Assembly (NCBI RefSeq): GCF_022023855.1
Contig: NZ_CP059451.1
Coordinates: 682,001 to 746,000 of the forward strand
Length of the DNA stretch: 64,000 bases
Direction: 5' to 3'
Source of the DNA: Azospirillum brasilense
Lineage (GTDB): Bacteria > Pseudomonadota > Alphaproteobacteria > Azospirillales > Azospirillaceae
The notes beneath the pieces are model-generated. The model made no database searches. It saw only the letters and a program-made list of their open reading frames with translations, and was not told the DNA's origin. The position numbers and the translations under genes are program-made. This document shows, one piece after another, positions 52,341 through 59,684 of this stretch; the stretch's first letter is position 1, and each line of letters opens with the position of its first letter.

Positions 52341-53065
52341 CGGGTCCCGCCATCCTGTTCGACCGGGTGGACCTGACGCTGGGGCGCACAGTGATCCTGG
52401 ACGGCGTGTCCCTGCGCGTCGCGGCGGGCACCGTTCACGCGGTGGTCGGCCCCAACGGCGGCGGCAAGTCGTCGCTGATCCGCGCCCTGCTCGGGCAGGC
52501 GCCGCACCGCGGGACCATCCGGCTGGACTGGCCGGGAGACGGGCCGGGCACGGTCGCCTACGTGCCGCAATCGGTCGAGTTCGACCGCGGCCTGCCGCTG
52601 ACGGTGGAGGATTTCCTGGCCGTGCTGTGCCAGCGCCGCCCCGCCTTCCTCGGGCCGGACCGCCGCATCAATTACGGCGCGGCGCTGGAGCGCGTCGGCA
52701 TGGCCGGCAAGGCCCGCCGCCGCTTCGGCGCCCTGTCGGGGGGCGAGCGGCAGCGCGTCCTGCTGGCCCAGGCGCTGATCCCGGCGCCGGACCTGATCGT
52801 GCTGGACGAGCCGATGACCGCACTCGACGAGGCCGGGATCGCCATCTTCGAAACGCTGCTGGCCGAGCTGTCCGCCGCCGGGACAACCATCCTGTGGGTC
52901 GAGCACGATCTGGCCCAGGTGCGCCGGCTGGCGACGCGGGTGACCGGCCTGAACCGGCGCGTGCTGTTCGACGGCGCCCCGCTGGAGATGCTGTCGCCGG
53001 AGCGGGTGTTCGACCTGTTCTCGGCCGTCCCGCGCGGCCACGCGGCCGAGAGGATCGCGTCATGA
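52337..53065 (+). CDS. Metal ABC transporter ATPase, FpvD/ZnuC-like
   Basis: This 242-residue nucleotide-binding subunit has Walker A GPNGGGKSSL near residue 40, signature LSGGERQRVLLAQAL and Walker B LIVLDEPMTALDE, then the switch in ILWVEHDLAQV. It drives metal import through the permease encoded next. It overlaps both neighbours by four bases. Confidence 0.92.
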   Translation: MTGPAILFDRVDLTLGRTVILDGVSLRVAAGTVHAVVGPNGGGKSSLIRALLGQAPHRGTIRLDWPGDGPGTVAYVPQSVEFDRGLPLTVEDFLAVLCQRRPAFLGPDRRINYGAALERVGMAGKARRRFGALSGGERQRVLLAQALIPAPDLIVLDEPMTALDEAGIAIFETLLAELSAAGTTILWVEHDLAQVRRLATRVTGLNRRVLFDGAPLEMLSPERVFDLFSAVPRGHAAERIAS

Positions 53066-53952
53066 GCTTCGAGGCGTTGCGCGCCCTGGTCCAAGGCTGG
53101 GCTGGGGCCGGGCTGTTGCCCGCCGGGCTAACCCACGGCTTTCTCGTCAACGCGCTGCTGTCCGGGCTGGTCATCGGCCCGGTGCTCGGCGGGCTCGGCA
53201 CGCTGGTGGTGACCAAGCGGCTGGCCTTCTTTTCCGAGGCGGTCGGCCACGCCGCGCTGACCGGCGTCGCCATCGGCATCCTGGTGGGGGAACCCTACAC
53301 CGGTCCCTACGCCAGCCTGTTCGGCTATTGCCTGCTGTTCGCGCTGCTGGTGAACTACACGCGCAACCGCAGCAACCTGACCGCCGACACGCTGATCGGT
53401 GTCTTCCTGTCGGTGTCGCTGGCGCTGGGCGCCAGCCTGCTGCTGATCCTGGCCAGCCGGGTCAACATCCACATCCTGGAGAATGTGCTGTTCGGCTCCG
53501 TCCTGACGGTGGACGACCGCGACCTGACCGTGCTGCTGGCGGTGGCCGCCGGGGTCACGGCGCTGATGCTGCCGCTGTTCAACCGGCTGCTGCTGGCCAG
53601 CTTCAACCCAGCGCTGGCGCGGGTGCGCGGCGTGCCGGTGAAGGGGCTGGACTATCTGTTCATCGTGCTGGTGACCGTGGTCACCGTCGCGTCGGTCAAG
53701 ATCATCGGTGCCATCCTGGTGGGGGCGCTGCTGGTCATTCCCGCCGCCGCGGCGCGGGTCGTCGCCTCGTCGCTGCGCGGCTTCTTCCTGCTGTCGGTCG
53801 CCTTCGCCAGCGTGGCGGCGGTGGCCGGAATCCTGCTGCCCGTGCAACTGGCCCTGCCGGTGCCGTCGGGCGGCGCCATCATCCTGGCGGCGGGGCTGCT
53901 GTTTCTGGGGGCGCTGCTGGCGCGTCTGTTCATGAAGGGGGAAGAGGGATGA
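53062..53952 (+). CDS. Metal ABC transporter permease, FpvE/ZnuB-like
   Basis: This 296-residue protein has about nine helices. The ABC-3 family segments are clear: FLVNALLSGLVIGPVLGGLG, FFSEAVGHAALTGVAIGILV (with the family-conserved SHAxL-like turn), ADTLIGVFLSVSLALGASLL and KIIGAILVGALLVIPAAAAR. This fits import of iron, zinc or manganese ions. It overlaps the next gene by four bases. Confidence 0.92.
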   Translation: MSFEALRALVQGWAGAGLLPAGLTHGFLVNALLSGLVIGPVLGGLGTLVVTKRLAFFSEAVGHAALTGVAIGILVGEPYTGPYASLFGYCLLFALLVNYTRNRSNLTADTLIGVFLSVSLALGASLLLILASRVNIHILENVLFGSVLTVDDRDLTVLLAVAAGVTALMLPLFNRLLLASFNPALARVRGVPVKGLDYLFIVLVTVVTVASVKIIGAILVGALLVIPAAAARVVASSLRGFFLLSVAFASVAAVAGILLPVQLALPVPSGGAIILAAGLLFLGALLARLFMKGEEG

Positions 53953-54812
53953 AGCGCGTCACGCTCGCGACGCTCCTGCTGCTGTCCACGGTGGCGGGCG
54001 CGTCCGCCGAGACGGTGCTGGCCGGGCACCCGGTCACCGCCGGGCTGGCCCAGGCGCTGACGAAGGGCACGCCGGTGGCGGTGGAGGCGGTGGTTCCGCC
54101 GGCCATTCCCATGGGGCGCCAGCACGCCTTCCTGAGCGGGCGCGGCGAGGCCAAGCTGGCGGAGGCCGCCCGCAAGGCCGACGCGGTGCTGACCCTGCGC
54201 TCCGCCTGGGGCGAGGACCCGCTCTATCCGCTGGCGCGGCGCGCCAACATCCGCCTCGTCGAGATCGACGCCGCCCGGCCGGTGGACGGCTCCTTGCCGG
54301 GGATCGCGGTCAGCGGCGGTGCGGCATTCCCCTGGCTGGGCATCGCCAACGCCGGGCGGATGGCCGACATCCTGGCCGCCGACCTGCGGCGCCTCTATCC
54401 CGGTTCCGCCGCCGCCATCGACGCGAATCTCGCCGCCCTGAAGCGCGGGCTGCTGATGGTGTCGTCCCGGTCGGCGCAGGCGTTCGCCGCGCTGCCGGAC
54501 CCGTCGGCGGCGGCCCTGTCCGACCGCTTCGCCACCCTGGCCGCCGATCTCGGGCTGGATCTGCGCCGGGTCTGGACCCGCGACGACCGCGACTGGACGC
54601 CGGAACGTCTGGCCGAACTGACCGCCACCCTGAAGGCCGAGGCGATTCCCGTGGTGCTGCACCACCGCCAGCCGGCCCCGGAGATCGCCCAGGCTGTGGC
54701 GGACGGCGGCGCCCGACTGATCGTTCTGGACAGTCTGGAGAGCGGTCCGCCGGCGGCGATGGACGCGGCGCTGGCGCGGATTGCCGAACAGCTTGAGGCG
54801 GGATTGCGCTGA
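53949..54812 (+). CDS. Second metal-type ABC substrate-binding protein, FpvF-like
   Basis: This 287-residue protein has a signal peptide (LATLLLLSTVAGASAE). It is a divergent member of the metal-binding group (AVVPPAIPMGRQHAFLSGRG, AEAARKADAVLTLRSAWGED, AIPVVLHHRQPAPEIAQAVA). Two unlike binding proteins in one ABC operon is the distinguishing mark of Pseudomonas FpvCDEF. It is last in the operon; a hairpin follows. Confidence 0.85.
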   Translation: MKRVTLATLLLLSTVAGASAETVLAGHPVTAGLAQALTKGTPVAVEAVVPPAIPMGRQHAFLSGRGEAKLAEAARKADAVLTLRSAWGEDPLYPLARRANIRLVEIDAARPVDGSLPGIAVSGGAAFPWLGIANAGRMADILAADLRRLYPGSAAAIDANLAALKRGLLMVSSRSAQAFAALPDPSAAALSDRFATLAADLGLDLRRVWTRDDRDWTPERLAELTATLKAEAIPVVLHHRQPAPEIAQAVADGGARLIVLDSLESGPPAAMDAALARIAEQLEAGLR

Positions 54813-54830
54813 GGGTTTCTATGCCCTTCC

Positions 54831-54856
54831 CCAAAGCGGATTGCATTCCGCTTTGG
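54831..54856. terminator. Hairpin after the iron-release operon
   Basis: Perfect arms CCAAAGCGGA (54831-54840) and TCCGCTTTGG (54847-54856) with loop TTGCAT, 18 bp after the last gene. There is no T-run. It is either a terminator or one copy of a short genomic repeat. Confidence 0.55.
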
Positions 54857-55055
54857 TCCACGACGGCGGTCCCGGCCACACATGAGGCCGAAGCCCGCCC
54901 CTCGCGGGAACAGAGTTCCCACTGACGACAGACGGATGCGACGCGTCCGGGCGCAGCGCGACCGGCCGCCGGCGCCGAGCGAAGACACAATGGCCGCCGC
55001 TGCCAAAAAAACCTCGTTCGCAGCGAAGGGCGCTTGACGCCGTCCTTAAATCCTA

Positions 55056-55072
55056 TTTTCCTATATGGAAAA
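55056..55072. promoter_or_regulatory. Palindrome in the promoter of the sulfur operon
   Basis: TTTTCC (55056-55061), TATAT, GGAAAA (55067-55072) is a perfect dyad in a short AT-rich patch 22 bp before the first small ORF. A TTGACG element lies at 55034. It is a likely operator for a sulfur-status regulator. Confidence 0.5.
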
Positions 55073-55094
55073 AGGTAATTTGCACCAAAGCAAA

Positions 55095-55169
55095 ATGTGG
55101 TTCGTGCGCTGCAAGTGTCCGGACGACGCTCCCCATCCTCCCCTTTCCAAGCAAGGAAACCCGGCATGA
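55095..55169 (+). CDS. Short Cys-codon leader ORF, candidate
   Basis: This is a 24-codon frame starting ATG at 55095 that contains RCKC (two Cys codons around one Lys) and ends with a TGA overlapping the ATG of the next small ORF (ATGA). The ribosome site is weak (AAAGG about 20 bases upstream). Place and content fit a leader peptide that senses cysteine before sulfur genes. It could also be chance. Confidence 0.35.
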   Translation: MWFVRCKCPDDAPHPPLSKQGNPA

Positions 55170-55369
55170 AGGCTTCGGATGACCTCCAATGGATGCTGAT
55201 CGCCTCGCTCAGCCCGTCCTGTGCCTTGCCCTTGCCGCTGCCGCCAAGTCCTTCGGACGGCGTGCCGGACCAGGCGCGCAGGAACGAGCCGCCGCTCAGC
55301 CATTGGCTGGCCTTGGGGACCGGCGTCGTCCTGGCCGTCCTTCCGATTCTGGTGGCCGCGCTGGCCTGA
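55166..55369 (+). CDS. Small single-helix membrane protein, first ORF of the sulfur operon
   Basis: This is a 67-residue protein starting MKASDDLQWMLIASLS and ending in one membrane helix (LSHWLALGTGVVLAVLPILV). AAGGAA lies nine bases upstream. It overlaps the leader ORF (ATGA) and lies 53 bp before the thiol dioxygenase gene. No family was recognised. Its position suggests it is made with the sulfur operon. Confidence 0.45.
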   Translation: MKASDDLQWMLIASLSPSCALPLPLPPSPSDGVPDQARRNEPPLSHWLALGTGVVLAVLPILVAALA

Positions 55370-55422
55370 TCCGCAGCCACACCCGGCCTCGGCCGCACCC
55401 AATTCCCGGACGGACAACCACC

Positions 55423-56055
55423 ATGACCGATCCCTCCCTTCCCAACCTGTCCCGCCCCAACCTGTCCCGCCTGCGCGGCTTCATTGGCGACTTCACCCGT
55501 CTGGTGGAGCGTCTGGACGACGACGAGGCCGCCATTCTTGACTCGGGACGCGGTCTCCTGGCCGGGCTGATCGCCGTGGACGATTGGCTACCCGACGCCT
55601 TCGCGCAGCCCGATCCGGTCCATTACCGGCAGTATCTGCTGCATTGCGATCCCCATGAACGCTTCTCGGTCGTCAGCTTCGTCTGGGGGCCGGGGCAGCG
55701 CACGCCGATCCACGACCACACCGTCTGGGGCCTCGTCGGCGTGCTGCGCGGGGCGGAGCATTCCCAACGCTACGAACTGCGGGACGGCCCGCCGCTCGCC
55801 ACCGCCGCCGACCTTCTGCCGGTCGGATCGGTGGAGGCGGTGTCGCCGCGCATTGGCGACGTCCACGCCATTTCCAACGCGCTGACCGACCGTCCCTCGA
55901 TCAGCATCCACGTCTATGGCGGCAACATCGGCGCCATCCGGCGGTCGGTCTTCGATCCGCTGACCGGCGAGCGCAAGCCCTTCATCTCCGGCTACGCCAA
56001 CAGCGCCCTGCCCAACCTGTGGGACCGCTCGAAACCCGTTCCGCAAGCCGCATAA
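55423..56055 (+). CDS. Cysteine dioxygenase-family thiol dioxygenase
   Basis: This 210-residue cupin has the three iron-binding histidines: His97 and His99 in PIHDHTVWGLVGVLRG, and His148 in GDVHAISNAL. Members oxidise thiols such as cysteine, 3-mercaptopropionate or mercaptosuccinate to sulfinates. It is the first enzyme of the sulfur operon, 20 bp before the rhodanese gene. The thiol used is not decided. Confidence 0.9.
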   Translation: MTDPSLPNLSRPNLSRLRGFIGDFTRLVERLDDDEAAILDSGRGLLAGLIAVDDWLPDAFAQPDPVHYRQYLLHCDPHERFSVVSFVWGPGQRTPIHDHTVWGLVGVLRGAEHSQRYELRDGPPLATAADLLPVGSVEAVSPRIGDVHAISNALTDRPSISIHVYGGNIGAIRRSVFDPLTGERKPFISGYANSALPNLWDRSKPVPQAA

Positions 56056-56075
56056 CAGGTCCCGGAAAGCAAACC

Positions 56076-57680
56076 ATGCCCGACACCGCACCGCTCGCCA
56101 CCCGCACCGCCGCGGACATCCGCCGCGACTGGATCGACCGCAGGGAGATCGCCCTTCTCGACGCGCGGGAGGAGGGGCCCTATTCGCTGGCCCACCCGCT
56201 GTTCGCCGTGTCGGTGCCGCTCAGCCGCGTGGAACTGCTGGCCTACGATCTGCTGCCGCGGCGCGGCGCGCCGATCACCGTCTACGACAACGGCGAGGGC
56301 TACGCCGAGCCGGCGGTGCGGCGGCTCCAGGCGCTGGGCTACCACGACGTGACGCTGTTGGAGGGTGGGCTGGCCGGCTGGACCGCCGCCGGGTTCGAGG
56401 TCTACCGGGACGTCAACGTGCCCAGCAAGGCGTTCGGCGAGTGGGTGGAGCATCACCGCCACACCCCGTCGCTGTCCGCCGACGAGGTGAAGACGTTGAT
56501 CGATAGCGGGGCCGATCTGGTCGTCCTCGACGCCCGGCGCTACGAGGAGTTCCAGACCATGGCGATTCCCGGCGGCATCAGCGTGCCGGGGGCCGAGCTG
56601 GTCAAGCGCGTCCACGACATCGCGCCCGACCCGCGGACGCTGGTCATCGTCAACTGCGCCGGGCGCACCCGCTCGATCATCGGCACGCAGTCGCTGGTGA
56701 ACGCCGGCATCCCCAACCGGGTGGCGGCGCTGCGCAACGGCACCATCGGCTGGACCCTGGCCGGGCTGGAGCTGGACCGCGGGCGCGACGGGCGCTTTCC
56801 GGCGGTGTCGGCGGAGGGGGACGCCAAGGGCCGCAAGGCCGCCCGCGCGGTGGCCGACCGGGCCGGCGTCGGGCGCATCGACCGCGCGACGCTGGATGCT
56901 TTCCGCGGCGACGAGCGGCGCACCCTCCACCTGTTCGACGTGCGCACGCCGGAGGAGTATGAGGCCGGCCATCTGCCGGGCTTCCACCACGCAGCGGGCG
57001 GCCAGCTCGTCCAGGCGACGGACGAGTATGTCGCGGTGCGCGGCGCCCGCATCGTGCTGGCCGACGACCCGGCGGGCGGCGGCGGCCCGCGCGCCGACAT
57101 GACCGCCTCCTGGCTGGCGCAGCTCGGCTGGGAGGTGCATGTGCTGGAGGGCGACGTGGCGTCGCTGGGCCGCGAGAGCGGCCCCGACCGCCGCCGCCTG
57201 CCCCCGGTGCCGGAGGCCGGGGCGGAGGCCGTGGCGCCGCGCGACCTGCTGGCCCTGCTGGAGAACGGCGAGGCGGCGGTGATCGACATCGCCCGCAGCC
57301 CGCGCTACCGCGCCGGCCATATTCCGGGAGCGTATTTCTCGACCCGCGCGCGTCTGGGCGGCACCATCGCCCGCCTGCCGAAGGGCGTGCGCCCGGTGCT
57401 GACCTGCTGGGACGGCACGCTGACCCGCTACGCCGTCGCCGACTTCCCGCCCGGAGCGGTCCCGCTGCTGCTGGAGGGCGGCACGAAGGGCTGGGTGGCG
57501 GCCGGACTGCCGCTCAGCACCGGGCTGGAGCGCTTGGGGCCGGAGCCGGACGACGTCTACAAGCGTCCCTACGAGGGCACCGACAACAGTGCCGCCGCCA
57601 TGCAGGGCTACATCGACTGGGAGCTTGAGCTGGTGGACCAGCTGAAGCGCGACGGCGCCCACAATTTCCGCGTCATCTGA
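56076..57680 (+). CDS. Four-domain rhodanese (sulfurtransferase)
   Basis: This 534-residue protein has four rhodanese domains. Domains 2 and 4 keep the loop cysteine (Cys194 in VIVNCAGRTRSI; Cys444 in VLTCWDGTLTRY). Domains 1 and 3 have Asp there (ITVYDNGEG; VLADDPAGGG) and are probably structural. It moves sulfane sulfur, for instance from persulfides or thiosulfate. It lies between the dioxygenase and the binding-protein gene, so it may handle sulfur released in this pathway. Confidence 0.92.
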   Translation: MPDTAPLATRTAADIRRDWIDRREIALLDAREEGPYSLAHPLFAVSVPLSRVELLAYDLLPRRGAPITVYDNGEGYAEPAVRRLQALGYHDVTLLEGGLAGWTAAGFEVYRDVNVPSKAFGEWVEHHRHTPSLSADEVKTLIDSGADLVVLDARRYEEFQTMAIPGGISVPGAELVKRVHDIAPDPRTLVIVNCAGRTRSIIGTQSLVNAGIPNRVAALRNGTIGWTLAGLELDRGRDGRFPAVSAEGDAKGRKAARAVADRAGVGRIDRATLDAFRGDERRTLHLFDVRTPEEYEAGHLPGFHHAAGGQLVQATDEYVAVRGARIVLADDPAGGGGPRADMTASWLAQLGWEVHVLEGDVASLGRESGPDRRRLPPVPEAGAEAVAPRDLLALLENGEAAVIDIARSPRYRAGHIPGAYFSTRARLGGTIARLPKGVRPVLTCWDGTLTRYAVADFPPGAVPLLLEGGTKGWVAAGLPLSTGLERLGPEPDDVYKRPYEGTDNSAAAMQGYIDWELELVDQLKRDGAHNFRVI

Positions 57681-57703
57681 CGAACTCCGCAACGGGACAC
57701 GCC

Positions 57704-58747
57704 ATGACCATTTCCACGCGCTTCTCCGCGCTGGGCCGCCGAGCGCTGCTCGGCTCCGCGCTGCTGCTCGCCGTCGGCTTCACCGGCCTGACACCCGCTC
57801 CCGCGAAGGCGGAAGCTACGGAGGTCCGCTTCGCCCGCAACCTCGGCCTCGGCTACCTGCCGCTCTACGTCATGGAGGATAAGGGGCTGGTGGAGAAACA
57901 CGCCCGCGCCGCCGGCCTGGGCACGGTGACGGTCCGCTACACCCCGCTCGGCAACCCGACGACGATCACCGAGGCCACCCTGTCCGGCAACGCCGATTTC
58001 GGGGCGGCGGGCGTGCCGGCCTTCATCATCGCCTGGGACAAGACGAAGGGAAACGCCAACCTGCGCGGGCTGGCCGCCCTGAACGCCCAGCCGGCCTACC
58101 TCAACACCAACCGGCCCGAGGTGAAGGGCCTGAAGGACTTCACCGAGACGGACCGCATCGTCGTGCCGTCGGTCCGCGCCTCCTATCAGGCCATCGTGCT
58201 GCAGATCGCCGCCGAGCAGGTCTTCGGCCCCGGCCAGCACGCGCGTCTGGACCCGCTGACCGTCTCGCTGGCCCATCCCGACGGCACCGCCGCCCTGCTG
58301 TCCGGCCGGACGGAGATCACCGCTCACTTCACCAGCCCGCCCTTCCAGGACCAGCAGCTCCGCGACCCGAAGATCCACAAGGTGCTGAGCAGCTACGACG
58401 TGCTGGGCGGGCCGGCGTCCTTCAGCGCGCTGTGGACCTCCGCCGCCTTCCACGAGGCCAACCCGCGGCTGACCAAGGCGGTGCTGGCGGCGCTGGAGGA
58501 CGCGGTGGCCCTCATCAAGGCCGACCCCAGGGAGGCCGCCCGCGCCTACATCCGCATCGAAAAGTCCAAGCTGGGCGAGGAGGAGGTGGCGGCGATGATC
58601 GCCCATCCGGAGGTGTCCTACGACCTCGCTCCGCGCGGCATCGGCATCTTCACCGACTTCATGGCGCGCATCGGCTCGATCCGCAACCGGCCCGCCGACT
58701 GGCGCGACCTGTTCTTCGCCGACATCCACGACCGCATCGGAAGCTGA
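57704..58747 (+). CDS. Sulfonate-type ABC substrate-binding protein without its transporter
   Basis: This 347-residue secreted protein has a signal peptide (ALLGSALLLAVGFTGL) and the SsuA/TauA fold (VRFARNLGLGYLPLYVMEDK, GNPTTITEATLSGNADFGAA, DRIVVPSVRASYQAIVLQIA). It binds a small sulfonate or sulfate ester. No permease or ATPase gene is next to it here; they may lie right of the window with the partial gene at 63914. It lies between the rhodanese and TauD genes, 10 bp before the latter. Confidence 0.88.
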   Translation: MTISTRFSALGRRALLGSALLLAVGFTGLTPAPAKAEATEVRFARNLGLGYLPLYVMEDKGLVEKHARAAGLGTVTVRYTPLGNPTTITEATLSGNADFGAAGVPAFIIAWDKTKGNANLRGLAALNAQPAYLNTNRPEVKGLKDFTETDRIVVPSVRASYQAIVLQIAAEQVFGPGQHARLDPLTVSLAHPDGTAALLSGRTEITAHFTSPPFQDQQLRDPKIHKVLSSYDVLGGPASFSALWTSAAFHEANPRLTKAVLAALEDAVALIKADPREAARAYIRIEKSKLGEEEVAAMIAHPEVSYDLAPRGIGIFTDFMARIGSIRNRPADWRDLFFADIHDRIGS

Positions 58748-58757
58748 GGGCGTTCCC

Positions 58758-59684
58758 ATGACCCACCCCGCCTTCACCGCCCATCCGGTCTCCCCGACGC
58801 TGGGGGCCGAGATCCGCGGGATCGACCTGTCGCGGCCGCTGGACGCGGCCACCGCCGCCGCGCTGGCCCAGGCGCTGGACCGCCATCTGGTGTTGGTGTT
58901 CCGCGGCCAGACGCTGTCCGACGCGGACCTCGTCCGGGTGTCCGGCCATTTCGGGCCGCTCGACAAGGCGCCGATCACCGAGCATGGCCGGTTGCACGCG
59001 CCGGGCTTCGAGGAGGTCTACGTTATCTCCAACGTCACGGAGCAGGGCCGCCCCATCGGCGCGCTGGGGGCGGGGGAGTCGGTCTGGCACGCCGATATGA
59101 CCTATCTGGAGACCCCGCCCTACGCCAGCAGCCTCTACGCGCTGGAGGTGCCGGAGGAGGGTGGGGACACCGGATTCATCAGCATGTTCGCCGCCTACGA
59201 CGCGCTGCCGGAGGATCTGAAGCGGCGGATCAACGGGCTGTCGATCAAGCACGACAGCACGACCAACAGCGGCGGCTATTTGCGGCAGGGCTTCGCGCCT
59301 CCGACCGACCTCGCCACCTCGCCAGGCACCGTACACCCGCTGGTCATCGCCCATCCGGTGACCGGGCGCAAGGCGCTGCTTTTGGGGCGCCGTCCGCACG
59401 CCTGCATCCCTGGCCTGCCGCCGACGGAGAGCGAAGCGCTGCTCGACGCGGTGTGGGAGGCGGCGGTGCGTCCGGAGCTGTCCTGGCACCACCAATGGCG
59501 GGTCAGCGATCTGGTGATGTGGGACAACCGCTGGACCATGCACCGCCGCGATCCCTTTCCCGAGGACCAGCGCCGCCGCATGCACCGCACCCAGATCGCC
59601 GTCCCCGCCCTTTCCTTCCGGCAGGGTTTCGCCAGGGGTGTCACGTTCGGGACTATCCCGTCAGAAAATGCTCCAGTCCGGTGA
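58758..59684 (+). CDS. TauD/TfdA Fe(II)/2-oxoglutarate dioxygenase, copy 1
   Basis: This 308-residue enzyme has iron ligands His111 and Asp113 (WHADMTYLE) and the distal His262 (WDNRWTMHRR), with an Arg after it for 2-oxoglutarate. Family members free sulfite from taurine or act on related substrates. In this setting it probably cleaves a sulfonate delivered by the binding protein encoded upstream. Its last 32 bases overlap, tail to tail, with the glycosyltransferase gene. Confidence 0.92.
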   Translation: MTHPAFTAHPVSPTLGAEIRGIDLSRPLDAATAAALAQALDRHLVLVFRGQTLSDADLVRVSGHFGPLDKAPITEHGRLHAPGFEEVYVISNVTEQGRPIGALGAGESVWHADMTYLETPPYASSLYALEVPEEGGDTGFISMFAAYDALPEDLKRRINGLSIKHDSTTNSGGYLRQGFAPPTDLATSPGTVHPLVIAHPVTGRKALLLGRRPHACIPGLPPTESEALLDAVWEAAVRPELSWHHQWRVSDLVMWDNRWTMHRRDPFPEDQRRRMHRTQIAVPALSFRQGFARGVTFGTIPSENAPVR

